DNA of 40,040 bases from Actinacidiphila oryziradicis (GTDB lineage: Bacteria > Actinomycetota > Actinomycetes > Streptomycetales > Streptomycetaceae), in assembly GCF_005047355.1 (NCBI RefSeq), contig NZ_SUMC01000069.1, positions 1 through 40,040 on the forward strand, given 5' to 3'. The translations under genes and the position numbers were made by a program. The notes under the pieces are model-generated. The model was not told where the DNA came from, ran no database searches, and worked only from the letters and a program-made list of their open reading frames with translations. This document shows positions 1 to 8,293 of the stretch, piece by piece (within the stretch, counting starts at the first letter, position 1; the number at the start of each line of letters is the position of its first letter).

Positions 1-215
1 CTCGGCCCCGGCCGAGGCGGTCGGTCCCCGCCGCGTCCCTCGGGTGGGGCGATGATGTCGTGCGGACGACGCACCGCGGGATCGACATCGAACACGCAGG
101 CCAGCGTGGCCATACGTTTCCGGTTCGATTTCTCGCCCGGCGCCAGCCTCGTGCGCATCGCCTGTTTCTTGTCCCGGTGCGCCTTCAAGGTCGCGGGCCG
201 CAGGGCTTCGGGCCG
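1..215 (-). pseudogene. ISKra4-type transposase, 3' exon part (runs off the window)
   Basis: Read on the minus strand, the codons starting at 215 give RPEALRPATLKA and further down EKSNRKRM and a VFD segment. This follows directly on the VDGKGIVM end of the fragment at 2641-3202, so the two are one transposase gene split by the group II intron at 216-2640. Removing the intron restores the reading frame exactly (GTC ATG then CGG CCC GAA). The motif GKGIVM-RPEALR is characteristic, as I recall it, of ISKra4-family transposases. The gene continues beyond the left edge. It is called a pseudogene because the upstream part carries a frameshift. Confidence 0.8.
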
Positions 216-280
216 GTGAGGTCGGCTCACGGGCGCGGTGCCGGTCTGGTGACCGGCCCGTTTCCCGTGAGCCTCCTCCC

Positions 281-314
281 GAACCGGACGTGATCGTTTC
301 CGATCATCCGGCTC
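281..314 (-). ncRNA. Group II intron domain V catalytic hairpin
   Basis: This 34-nt element starts GAGCCGGAUGAUCG, has a GAAA tetraloop, and ends CGUCCGGUUC. It has the size, the AGC triad near the 5' end, the short bulge and the GNRA cap of domain V, the catalytic core of group II introns. It starts 10 nt after the maturase stop codon and lies just before the 3' splice site, where domain V belongs. Confidence 0.9.
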
Positions 315-323
315 TCCAGCTAT

Positions 324-2105
324 TCATGCCGTAGTTGTGGCAGGCGGATCGGCGTGGATGGCGTCGTGGCATTTGCCGCAGACCACGAGGGTCTTGCGTC
401 GTTTCTTTGCCATGAGCGTCGCCCAGGCCGGTTGTTGAGGGACGTCGGGGTATTGCAGGTCGGCAAGTTTACGGACGTGGTGCACTTGAACATTGTCTGT
501 ATTCCCGCACAGTTCACATTCCCCGTGGCGGAGCCGTCGGATCAGCTCGCCACCGACTGGAGTGCCCCATACTGGACGGCGATCGATGACCTTCGCCGTC
601 CGTTGTCTTTTCAGCGGGATCCCCCCGAACGTCGCGACCAGGGGATTCTTTCCTGGACCGCGATCGACACGGGCTTGTAAGCAGGTCCGCAGCCCATCCG
701 GTGTCTCGATTTTGACCTTGAACTTTCGAGACATCTTAGTGACCTTGGAGTTGTGCTTATGGGCCAGCGTCTTGAGCAGGGAGGTTTGCATCACCCAGTG
801 CAGCCTGTTCAGCCAATGGACGTTGTTGGCGAGCAGGTAATACTGCACCATGCCCCGGTATTCTGCCCCGAACCTGGCCACGATGCTGTAATCGCTGCCA
901 CGCAACAGTCGGGTCCGGGACGCGGGTTTTCCGCGTTCCCGGTACTGGGCACACTTGGCGGTGATGACATCGGCCGGCACACGTAGTCCGATTACACCGT
1001 TGACCGCCCGCGTTCTGCGGGTTATCTGGTCGTCGGCATGCTGGGCGACGATATGGTAGCCGAGGAACCTCGCACCTTTTCGGGCGTGAGTGACCAGCGT
1101 CTTGCTCTCCGACAGTTCCAGTTTGAGCTCGTCCTTAAGGAACCGGCGGATCCGCTGTTTAATTTCCTCGGCCTCGACCGCGGGCCCGCTGAACCCGAGT
1201 AGAAAGTCGTCGCAATATCGCACGTATCGCAGCCGACGGTATCCGGGGTCTTGCGGATTCCCGTACGGAATATGTCGGCGTTGCTGGCTCAGCCGACGGG
1301 CGGTGTTGTGATCGCCCTCTTGCCGTGCCCGTGCGATGGCTGGAGCGAACTTTCGGTATGCGGGATTGGTGACCCTTACATTTCCTCGGGTGTATTGGGG
1401 CACGAGAACCGTTTCGACAAATTCATCCAACCGATGCAGATATATATTCGACAGGACGGGTGAGGCGATACCGCCTTGTGGCGCGCCGGAGAGCGTGGCG
1501 TGCCATTCCCAGTCCTGCAAGTACCCCGCTGAGAGCATCTTGTGTATCAGCGCGAGGAACCGGCCATCGTGGATCTTCGCACTGAGCGTCGCGAGCATGA
1601 CGGTGAAGTCCAAGCTCCCGAAACAGTCGGCGATGTCTCCTTCGATGAACCAGTATGTTCCTTTCCAGGTTTCAGCGACCTCCCGCAATGCGGTGTGGCA
1701 GCCTCGGCCTGGTCGGAACCCATGTGAACGATCGGAAAACTGGATGTCGTAGTACGCGTCGAGCAGCATGCGCACCACTTCGGCCACCAGCTTGTCCGAC
1801 CAGGAAGGCAGTCCCAGGGGGCGCAGTGTCCCGTTCTTTTTCAGGATGAACGTCCTCCGTGCTGGGCTAAAGACGTAACGCTCGTGGCGCAACGCATCGA
1901 TGATGCGCTCGATCTTGCCCAGGGACATGCCGTCCACGGTTTCCTCGGTGACCCCTGGCGTCATCGCCCCATGATTGGAGTAGATCCGCCCGTAGGCCAA
2001 CAGGTAGAGCTGCGGATTGAACAGTTGTCGATACAGTCGTTCCAGCGGCAGGCCCTCCCTGCCGCGTTTACGGAGGATGTCCAAAACAGTCTCGGCGCTC
2101 TGCAT
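324..2105 (-). CDS. ltrA: Group II intron-encoded reverse transcriptase/maturase with HNH endonuclease
   Basis: A 593-residue multifunctional intron protein. It would bind the intron RNA, assist splicing and reverse-transcribe the intron during retrohoming. The RT blocks are visible: GDIADCF near residue 157, SGAPQGGIASPVLSNIYL at 206-223, and the active site YCDD at 297-300, with Cys where Ala is usual. A maturase (X) region follows at about 380-480. The C-terminus is an HNH domain with CELC at 530-533, HH at 542-543 and CGKC at 576-579. The ATG at 2105 is chosen because it places the protein at the normal intron-protein start (LxRLYRQLFN at about 21-30). The frame is open to 2918, but that upstream stretch is ribozyme and exon sequence. 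No truncation is seen. Confidence 0.93.
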   Translation of the reverse strand: MQSAETVLDILRKRGREGLPLERLYRQLFNPQLYLLAYGRIYSNHGAMTPGVTEETVDGMSLGKIERIIDALRHERYVFSPARRTFILKKNGTLRPLGLPSWSDKLVAEVVRMLLDAYYDIQFSDRSHGFRPGRGCHTALREVAETWKGTYWFIEGDIADCFGSLDFTVMLATLSAKIHDGRFLALIHKMLSAGYLQDWEWHATLSGAPQGGIASPVLSNIYLHRLDEFVETVLVPQYTRGNVRVTNPAYRKFAPAIARARQEGDHNTARRLSQQRRHIPYGNPQDPGYRRLRYVRYCDDFLLGFSGPAVEAEEIKQRIRRFLKDELKLELSESKTLVTHARKGARFLGYHIVAQHADDQITRRTRAVNGVIGLRVPADVITAKCAQYRERGKPASRTRLLRGSDYSIVARFGAEYRGMVQYYLLANNVHWLNRLHWVMQTSLLKTLAHKHNSKVTKMSRKFKVKIETPDGLRTCLQARVDRGPGKNPLVATFGGIPLKRQRTAKVIDRRPVWGTPVGGELIRRLRHGECELCGNTDNVQVHHVRKLADLQYPDVPQQPAWATLMAKKRRKTLVVCGKCHDAIHADPPATTTA

Positions 2106-2640
2106 TACGCATACCTTCGACGTTGTGAGTATCCGAATAGCCTGGCCCCCTTGGCCTTGCGGGCGGCTCTCCCGCCCTCCCTGGCAGGACGTTACCCCTG
2201 CGACTACTACGGGGCCTCCGTCACCATAGGGCCCTTTGCCCCTTAGGCGATCCCGGGTCCGTCCTCTGTGTACGTAATAGCGCGACTTAGGCATCCCATT
2301 CATCCCCTTGAATCCCTTCGTTAGGGATCGCCCCATGCTCTGGAGGTTGCGTCGACCGTCATGCGGAGTCGTCGCAGGGCATGGCACCGGTTCCAGACGT
2401 CTTTCCGATGGGTGGGCGTATACACCTTCTGGGGATTGGGCTTCAACCAATCCAGGCTTTGCCATATCACGCGGGTCCCCCAGCGCACCGTCCCAGACGT
2501 CTGGACCCGGCCACTGATTTTCTGGCATGCTGCGGTCCCCGTCACCTTTCGGCTCTGGGTAAGCCATTGGACCCAAGAACTTTCCTCCAAGTTCCTCCCG
2601 ACTGAATCGGGAATACAACAGAGGCGCCTTACCGGCGCAC

Positions 2641-3202
2641 CATGACGATGCCCTTGCCGTCGACCTGCAGGACCAGCGCGGTGGACGCGGTCGCCGGCAT
2701 GGGCACCCTGGCGAGGTAGAAGCTGTCGATGTCGCGGGCCGCCTCGACGACCAGGCGCTCCGCCTGCCGCTTGCCCAGCACCTTCCCGCACCGCCGGTCG
2801 ATCGCCTCCTTGGCCTGGTCGTAGGACCCGCGGACGGCCTCGGTGACCGCGAGTCGGCGCAGGCCGTGCGAGTGCAGCCCGGCGGGCAGCGAGAGGTCCG
2901 CATCGAGCGGACAGACATTGTTCATCGACCTGCCCCGCCACGCGGTCCGCGTCACGGTGACCGTGCCGAACACGCAGGCCAGACGCCGGCAATGGTCCCG
3001 GCTCACGATGCGGGCGAACCTTGCCGTCCGCGCCCCGGACCGGCTCCAGGCCCGCCCGCTCCGTGTGTTCCCGCTCCCGCCGCTCCCGCAGATCCAGATG
3101 GGCCTGGAACAGCAGCCGCAGCAGCTCACGGCCCCGCACCTCGATCAGATCCTCCAGATCATGGTGGGGCAACGCCGCCGACTCCGGGTCGGCCAACACC
3201 CC
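2641..3202 (-). pseudogene. ISKra4-type transposase, 5' exon part, frameshifted
   Basis: The N-terminal half of the transposase split by the intron. One frame reads LADPESAALPHHDLEDL and RELLRLLFQAHLDLRER down to about 3000. A second frame then continues CRRLACVFGTVTV, SLPAGLHSHGLRRLAV, and ends VLQVDGKGIVM at 2641. The frame change near 2997 looks like a one-base insertion in the sequence encoding EPGH. Upstream, the first frame meets a stop near 3253, and the best start in it is GTG 3202 or TTG 3199. The gene therefore has two lesions: this frameshift and the intron. Splicing the intron would not restore a full-length protein. Confidence 0.78.
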
Positions 3203-3773
3203 TGTCAGGCAGTCGAAGGCCCTTGCAGAGAGAAGAGCCTTTATCCTTCTGCGAGTTCACCGATTTCACGTCCCGGCCCGGGTGGGCCGCCGTGAACTGC
3301 CCCGGCGCGTCTTCCACCAGCCAGCCCCGCTCCACCAGCCGCTTCAGCTTCCCCCGCGTCCCCTCGATCTTCGCGGTCACCGCGGGCAGCCCGATCCTGG
3401 GCACGATCTGCTTCGCCTGCACCGGCTTCGCAGCGTCCATGACGACCTCAACGATGTCCCGGTACACATCCGGCAACACATCCACCGAGAGCCCCTCACG
3501 CCAGTGCGGCACCATGATCGCCCCCACCACCCGCACCCCGGGCCCCACCACACCCTCCGGCTCCGAACCCCCGGCCACCGGCGCAGCCGTCCCGGACCCA
3601 CCCAGATCCGTGATCACCTCGGCCACCGTCTCCCGAGTGATCCGCAACCGCGACCACGCCTCCCGCTCGCCCTCAAGACGCCCGGTCAACTCCACGATCT
3701 CCGCTTCCAGCGCCTCCACCCGAGCCCGGGCCGCCGCCTCCCGCGCCTCCAACTCCTCGATCAACGACCCCAT
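3159..3773 (-). CDS. Coiled-coil/winged-helix-like protein next to the ISKra4-type gene
   Basis: A 204-residue protein. Residues 2-50 are a strongly charged, Ala/Glu-rich helical segment likely to form a coiled coil (LIEELEAREAAARARVEAL). A later region, about 105-165, contains VLPDVYRDIVEVV, VQAKQIVPRIGLPAVTAKIEGTR and KLKRLVERGWL, which reads like a winged-helix DNA-binding fold. The ATG at 3773 follows GGAGGAGG; an upstream in-frame GTG at 3797 is possible. Its end overlaps the start of the transposase fragment by about 40 bp in another frame. I recognise the type as an ORF commonly seen beside actinomycete transposases, but no function is established. Its last residues (SSLCKGLRLPD and on) may not be native. 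Confidence 0.6.
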   Translation of the reverse strand: MGSLIEELEAREAAARARVEALEAEIVELTGRLEGEREAWSRLRITRETVAEVITDLGGSGTAAPVAGGSEPEGVVGPGVRVVGAIMVPHWREGLSVDVLPDVYRDIVEVVMDAAKPVQAKQIVPRIGLPAVTAKIEGTRGKLKRLVERGWLVEDAPGQFTAAHPGRDVKSVNSQKDKGSSLCKGLRLPDRGVGRPGVGGVAPP

Positions 3774-3875
3774 CAGCGTCGCCTCCTCCACCCCCACGGT
3801 AGAGACCCGACCACGCCACCATCACCCAGAAGGGCGTTCTCCCAGCTCAACCCGTCCCCCGAAGGGAGCTACACC

Positions 3876-4451
3876 CAACGTGGAAGAGGTCGGCGGCGAG
3901 TAGGCCGGAGGCCTGGGCGCGCAGGAACTCGCGCCAGGTCGGTGCTGCGCTGGGACTTCGCCCGGGTGCGGGGCCGAGGCCGGCGCTGCGCAGGATGCGG
4001 CGGATGGTGGAGGCGCCGACGCGGTGCCCGAGGCGCCGCAGCTCGCCCTGGATGCGGGTCGAGCCCCAGGTGGGGTTTTCCCGGGCCAGGCGCAGGATCA
4101 GGCCGGTGAGCTCTTCGGAGGTCGGCGGCCGGCCGGTGCGTGCGGGTTTCTGTCTCCACTTCCGGTGCAGCAGGCGGCGGTGCCAGCACAGGAGGGTGCC
4201 GGGGTGACAAGGCGGTGTCGACGCAGCCGACCCGGGAGGTGCTGGGCAAGGGCGGCGAGCACGGCGCGTTCCGGCCAGGTCAGCCGCGGGCGGACCCCGA
4301 GCTGGCGGCGCAGCACCGAATTCTCATGGCGCAGCGCGAGCAGCTCGACATCTTTGGCCTCCACTGACCCGGGACAGCAGCAGGAGTAGTCCGAGGAGCC
4401 GGAGGAAGATCAAGTACAGCAAGCGCAGCGCCGTGCAGTCCGAGCCTGCCA
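3876..4451 (-). pseudogene. Integrase-core (IS481/IS3-like) transposase remnant
   Basis: Three minus-strand frames give consecutive pieces of one transposase: LRLLYLIFLRLLGLLLLL near 4400, then EAKDVELLALRHENSVLRR through LRRHRLVTPA to about 4205, then TLLCWHRRLLHRKWR, RENPTWGSTRIQGELRRLG, VGASTIRRIL and LRAQASGLLAADLFHVG ending near 3876. The second frame change is explained by loss of one C in a CCGGCCACC-like sequence. The protein stops before the DDE catalytic core, so the 3' half of the element is deleted. It is non-functional. Confidence 0.8.
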
Positions 4452-4762
4452 TGATCGTCCCGCAAAGTTCCTGATCAGAGGCTGTGCGTGACTTTCGGCA
4501 CCCTAAAGGTGTCGTGGAGGAGAGTGAGATGGTGAGCCCGCCAGCAATCGAGCGCCCCTTACCGTAGATACGTCCGCCAGACAGGCGAATGTGCCCTCCG
4601 ATTGGGAGGACCCGGTACCGGACCGGTTGCGGCTCTCGGTATTTCGCTGATTACTGAGATCGTCAGCATGAATGGGTTGCACCGCCACCCTGGCCACATT
4701 GTTGCTCGACAACCGTGAGGAACAGGCAGTCGGCGGAAGCGCGCGACGCCCCTGGAGAGACC
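4452..4762. other. Gene-poor spacer upstream of the TPR gene
   Basis: No coding ORF or RNA recognised in these 311 nt. A short AT-richer stretch (tatttcgctgattactgaga, near 4640) lies about 120 nt upstream of the TPR start and could hold a promoter, but no convincing -10/-35 pair is seen. Confidence 0.4.
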
Positions 4763-5920
4763 ATGAGCTATCAGCAGGACCTCATAATCTGCCGCGAGCT
4801 CGGCGAACGCCACGGCGAAGGCCGGACGCTGAACAGTCTCGGCACGGCGCTGCAGCAGGTGCGGCGGCTTGACGAGGCCATAGCGGCCCACCAGCAGGAC
4901 CTCGTTATCTGCCGCGAGCTCAGTGAACGCCACGGCGAAGGCCAGGCCCTGAACAACCTCGGCACCGCCTTGCAGCAGGTGCGACGGTTCGACGAGGCCA
5001 TAGCGGCCCACCAGCAGGCCGCCGCCCGTTTCACCGAGCTCCGCGACCACCACAGCGAAGGCCAGGCCCTGAACAACCTCGGCACCGCGCTGCAGCAGGT
5101 GCGACGGTTCGAGGAGGCCATCGACGCCCACCAGGGGTCCGCTGCCCGTTTCGGCGAGCTCGGCGACCACCACCGCGAAGGCCAGGCCCTGAACAACCTC
5201 GGCACCGCCTTGCAGCAGGTGCGACGGTTCGACGAGGCCATCGACGCCCACCAGCAGGCCGCCGCCCGTTTCACCGAGCTCGGCGACCACGAGGGCGAAG
5301 GTCGGGCCCTGAACAACCTCGGCACCGCGCTGCAGCAGGTGCGACGGTTCGAGGAGGCCATCGACGCCCACCAGGGGTCCGCTTCCCGTTTCGGCGAGCT
5401 CGGCGACCACCACCGCGAAGGCCAGGCCCTGAACAACCTCGGCACCGCACTGCAGCAGGTGCGACGGTTCCACGAGGCCATCGACGCCCACCAGCAGGCC
5501 GCCGCCCGTTTCACCGAGCTCGGCGAACGCCACGACGAAGGCCAGGCCCTGAACAACCTCGGCACCGCACTGCAGCAGGTGCGACGGTTCCACGAGGCCA
5601 TCGACGCCCACCAGCAGGCCGCCGCCCGTTTCGCCAAGCTCGGCGACCACGGCCGCGCAGGGCGTGCCCTGAACAACCTCGGCACCGCCCTGCAGGCGCG
5701 GGGCCTATGGCGGGTGCTCACGGGCAGGGGCCATAGCGATCGAATGCCGCCGCCTGTTCTAGATGCCCCATTGTCTGCGGCACTCGCTCCAAAGCCGTAC
5801 GTCCTTGTGCTCCCACCCGCGGACCAGGTGCCGCCGCACGTGGACATCGAGGTAGACGCCGAGAGCGGCGCACGCCGCCGGAAGATCATGGACCACTTGT
5901 GGTCAATTGACCCGCAGTGA
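4763..5920 (+). CDS. Tetratricopeptide repeat protein with near-identical 40-residue units
   Basis: A 385-residue protein. Residues 1-310 are about eight TPR units with a 40-residue period and core LNNLGTALQQVRRFDEAIDAH. TPR arrays form superhelical protein-binding scaffolds. In actinomycetes such units are common at the C-terminus of NB-ARC or CHAT-type proteins, but no such domain is joined here, so this may be a free-standing scaffold or a detached tail. The last 75 residues are unlike the rest, with a Pro-rich stretch and an acidic DIEVDAESGARRR. ATG 4763 is preferred because GGAGAG lies just upstream; GTG 4715 is in frame. The partner is unknown. The next features on both sides are transposase debris. 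Confidence 0.8.
   Translation: MSYQQDLIICRELGERHGEGRTLNSLGTALQQVRRLDEAIAAHQQDLVICRELSERHGEGQALNNLGTALQQVRRFDEAIAAHQQAAARFTELRDHHSEGQALNNLGTALQQVRRFEEAIDAHQGSAARFGELGDHHREGQALNNLGTALQQVRRFDEAIDAHQQAAARFTELGDHEGEGRALNNLGTALQQVRRFEEAIDAHQGSASRFGELGDHHREGQALNNLGTALQQVRRFHEAIDAHQQAAARFTELGERHDEGQALNNLGTALQQVRRFHEAIDAHQQAAARFAKLGDHGRAGRALNNLGTALQARGLWRVLTGRGHSDRMPPPVLDAPLSAALAPKPYVLVLPPADQVPPHVDIEVDAESGARRRKIMDHLWSIDPQ
4771..5694 (+). repeat. 120-bp tandem repeats encoding TPR units
   Basis: About 7.7 copies of a 120-bp unit, easily seen because the block containing ctgaacaacctcggcaccgc recurs every 120 bases. Units 4 and 6 share a distinctive QGSA(A/S)RFGELGDHHREGQ block while units 5 and 7 carry QQAAARFTELG, giving a 240-bp higher-order period. 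The near identity at silent sites implies recent duplication or ongoing gene conversion. Confidence 0.92.
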
Positions 5921-5941
5921 GGCAGCCGGGCGGATCGCAGC

Positions 5942-6320
5942 CCCTCCTTGGTCCAACTAACCGGGGCGCGTTCGTACACAGCGATCGGACAGTGGGCACG
6001 CAGCGCGCCGCGCGACTCCCTGGCCCGCCTCGCTGCGCGGGTCGCCGCGGTGTTCCAGGGCCGGATCGCGCCGAGCGCGGCCACCCCCCGCCGGATCACC
6101 GGCTTTACCTCACGGGACGCCTTGCCGACCGGAACGGCACCGATCAGGTCGGCAGCGCCACACCGGCCGTCGACCAAAAGCCCCCGCGGACAACGCCGCG
6201 GCGAGGTTCCCGCACCCACCTGCTGCCCGCGATGACCGGGGGACGGTCATGCGGCCCCCCAGCTGTGGGTGCCGCGCAAGACGAACGTGATCACCTGCTT
6301 CGCCGCCCCGCCCAAATAAC
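5942..6320 (+). pseudogene. ISAs1-type transposase remnant, multiple frameshifts
   Basis: Pieces of an ISAs1/IS4-like DDE transposase occur in order in three frames. From about 5942 comes LVQLTGARSYTAIGQWARSAP, the N-terminal DDE-associated motif. Near 6165-6235 comes VDQKPPRTTPRRGSRTHLLPAMT, equivalent to the VDGKxLRGxR...HLLAAMT core. Near 6260-6318 comes LWVPRKTNVITCFAA, equivalent to the PxKTNEI block. Several indels and the loss of the C-terminal half make it non-functional. It begins about 20 nt after the TPR gene stop. Confidence 0.72.
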
Positions 6321-6798
6321 GAATTCCCGCGCCACATGACGGGGGAATTCGCTGTCCACAACACGGCCGGACAACAATCCCCGGCCCCGGCCCCGGCCCC
6401 GGCCCCGGCTGTGAAGACTTCCCGCCGTATGCCCGATGTGCGTACGGTCCCCGCCACCCCCCCGGGGTCGGTACAGCGTCCGGCGGGGCATGACACCCAG
6501 ACACCACCGCCTCGCGGGCCGGTGCCAGATCATGGAGTACCCGCCCCCACCCGCACGGAAGACACCCTTCCGAACACCGCGGGGCGGCTCTCACGCGGAA
6601 CCTGTCGACGACGCACCAGCGCCGCCGAGCGGACCGGCTTCCACCACCTGTACGCCACCGGAGTCCACACCCTCACCCCGAGGTTCGGACCCCACCGCGA
6701 CGACAGACGGCCACGCCGCGCCCGAAAAGCCTGAATCACTCAGGCACACACAGAGTTCCAGAGACGCTATCTTCCGACGTACCGGCACCACGACGCGG
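6321..6798. other. Gene-poor stretch, no coding call
   Basis: Several overlapping open frames occur on both strands, but all have low-complexity Pro/Arg/Ala translations typical of noncoding high-GC DNA. Apart from the CCCCGG repeat at 6379-6408, I see nothing supportable. Confidence 0.5.
6379..6408 (+). repeat. Five tandem copies of CCCCGG
   Basis: A hexanucleotide microsatellite, CCCCGG x5, in noncoding sequence between transposase debris and the ATPase fragment. It is probably prone to slippage; no function is implied. Confidence 0.85.
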
Positions 6799-6969
6799 TC
6801 ATCCGTGCCGGCGCGCCCGCGCGAGGTCACCCAGCAGTTCGGTTTCCACGTCGAACAGGCCCTTCGGCCAGTGAGACAGCTCGCCGGTGCGCCGGACACG
6901 GATCGTCTCGGCCGCAAAGCCCGCACCACCGGAAAGATGCGCCACCTGGACGCCCTCCGCGGCCAGATC
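6799..6969 (-). pseudogene. C-terminal tail of an AAA ATPase with a DUF3696-like end
   Basis: The minus-strand frame ending at 6799 reads DLAAEGVQVAHLSGG, then TIRVRRTGELSHWPKGLFDVETELLGDL and stops. The pattern 'G-x-L-x-x-WPxGLFD' a short distance from the C-terminus is typical of AAA/SMC-like ATPases carrying DUF3696. Walker motifs and everything upstream of about 6969 are missing, and the sequence runs into the end of the lipid operon. It is a dead fragment. The assignment rests on a short motif. Confidence 0.5.
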
Positions 6970-7019
6970 ACCAGTAGGATGTGGCGGCGGCCGGATTATC
7001 GACTCGCCAGGACAGCCGC

Positions 7020-8288
7020 CTACCGACCCGCTGCTCCGTCCGACATGGCGGTGGTCAACTCGTCGACGGCCTCGCGCCACAGGAGGGGCAGCCGGTCCGC
7101 GAAGGGCACCGCCTTGTCGCTGATGACCGCGATCTGGGCGGTGTCACCGAAGGTGGTGAGGCAGACGTTGAACGGATGGCCCGGCGGAAGCAGGGTCAAC
7201 GGCACCATGTCGGTGATGCCCATCGAGGCGACCATGCCAGCGTCGTCACAAGGGACGTTCGAGGCGACCACGGGTGCGTACCGGGGATTCAGGATGCAGT
7301 GCGTCCCGAAGCGGACGAGGAACGACGGCGCGGTGAACAACATGTCCCGAGCGGCTTGACGATCCTGCGCGGACTTCAATCCTGCGGTGGCGATCACCGT
7401 ACGGCTCAGACGACGCAATGGTTCTTCCTCTTCACAGGGCAGCCACACCCGCCGCACCAAACAGTAGTTGCCCCAGCCAGGCCGCTCTTGGGGGTTACGC
7501 AGATTGATGGGTACGGTCACGGCCACGGGCGCGGGCTGTCGGCCGATTTCCAAGCTCCACGCACGGATCGCCCCGGACACCGCAGCCAGGTGGACGTCGT
7601 TGACGGTTCCTCCGCAGGCCCGGGCGACATCGCGCAGTGGAGCCAGGGGCGCGGCGGCTGTGGTGACGCGGCGGTGTCCCGACAGGTGCCATCCCGAGAC
7701 GGGTCCGCGAGCGGCTGGTTGCAGGACCTCGCCGAGGATTCTCGTCGCCATGGTCATGGCTCGAACGCCTCGAAGCGCCCAGTGTTCGGTGGGGCATGGC
7801 GGGGGGCGCTCCTCGGATGCCATGGGGGAGAAAATGGCCAGAAGCATCTGGGCGATCGCCACGCCGTCCTGCCAGGCGTGATGCACCCGGTAGTACAGGC
7901 CGTAGCAGTCCTGCGAAGGGGAACTCACCAGCCACAGCTGCCACGGTGTGTCCGGTGGCAACGGTTGCTCCAGCAGCCGGTGTGCCGTCTCGGCCACCCC
8001 GTCTCGGCCCGGCGACTCGGCGATCGCCTCGACGACATGCCGGTCGAGACGAAAATCGGGAGTGGGCTCCCAGCGTGCCGACGATGCCGGGCCACCGAGG
8101 CGGTGAGTCAGAACGGGTAGCCGGTCCAAGGACGCCTCGACGATGTGCCGCAGGTCGTCGAGGCGGGGTGGCGCACCGGTCATATAGGAGATCAGCCCGA
8201 CATCCATGCGGGTGCTGGGGTGGCTCGCGCCGAAACCCAGGAAGGCCCGGTCCAAGACGCTGTCTCGCATGTCTGGCAATACCCACAT
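7020..8288 (-). CDS. Wax ester synthase/diacylglycerol acyltransferase (WS/DGAT) family enzyme
   Basis: A 422-residue acyltransferase that transfers an acyl chain from acyl-CoA or a similar thioester to an alcohol or glyceride. The catalytic motif HHxxxDG is present as HHAWQDG at residues 136-142. The later family signatures are GGTVNDVHLAAVSGA and VVASNVP, though the usual NVPG reads NVPC. The length is slightly below the usual 450-480. The ATG at 8288 lies downstream of GGGGAGAG; GTG 8291 is an equally plausible start. The gene lies 5 bp after the small membrane protein and is last in the lipid operon, which points to esterification of the operon's product. No transmembrane segment is obvious. 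Substrate is inferred only from context. Confidence 0.86.
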   Translation of the reverse strand: MWVLPDMRDSVLDRAFLGFGASHPSTRMDVGLISYMTGAPPRLDDLRHIVEASLDRLPVLTHRLGGPASSARWEPTPDFRLDRHVVEAIAESPGRDGVAETAHRLLEQPLPPDTPWQLWLVSSPSQDCYGLYYRVHHAWQDGVAIAQMLLAIFSPMASEERPPPCPTEHWALRGVRAMTMATRILGEVLQPAARGPVSGWHLSGHRRVTTAAAPLAPLRDVARACGGTVNDVHLAAVSGAIRAWSLEIGRQPAPVAVTVPINLRNPQERPGWGNYCLVRRVWLPCEEEEPLRRLSRTVIATAGLKSAQDRQAARDMLFTAPSFLVRFGTHCILNPRYAPVVASNVPCDDAGMVASMGITDMVPLTLLPPGHPFNVCLTTFGDTAQIAVISDKAVPFADRLPLLWREAVDELTTAMSDGAAGR

Positions 8289-8293
8289 CACGG

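Larger units (their letters stand above)
216..2640 (-). mobile_element. Complete group II intron inserted in a transposase gene
   Basis: The intron is 2425 bp on the minus strand. The 5' end at 2640 reads GTGCGCC, fitting the GUGYG consensus. The 3' end reads CCGACCTCAC and stops at 216, fitting the terminal AY rule. A domain V hairpin lies at 281-314, followed by a domain VI-like stem up to the 3' end. The maturase ORF (324-2105) sits after about 535 nt of 5' ribozyme sequence, as expected for an ORF in domain IV. Both boundaries are supported because the flanking exons join in frame into a recognisable transposase. I did not fold domains I-III or locate the exon-binding sites. The intron looks intact and could be active. 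Confidence 0.88.

Noticed and set aside
2106..2918. N-terminal extension of the maturase frame
   Set aside because: It reads through group II ribozyme sequence and the upstream exon; the conserved protein begins at the ATG at 2105.
4771..5694. Regularly spaced repeat that could suggest a CRISPR array
   Set aside because: The 120-bp period has no unique spacers and is fully coding for TPR units.
4559..6219. Repetitive minus-strand frames of 363 and 482 codons across the TPR gene
   Set aside because: The plus strand gives canonical TPR units with a ribosome site; the minus-strand repeats simply mirror the 120-bp DNA period.
7000..7019. GGCGGC/GCCGCC arms just after the acyltransferase stop as an operon terminator
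   Set aside because: Only six pairs with a loop of over 20 nt; too weak to call.
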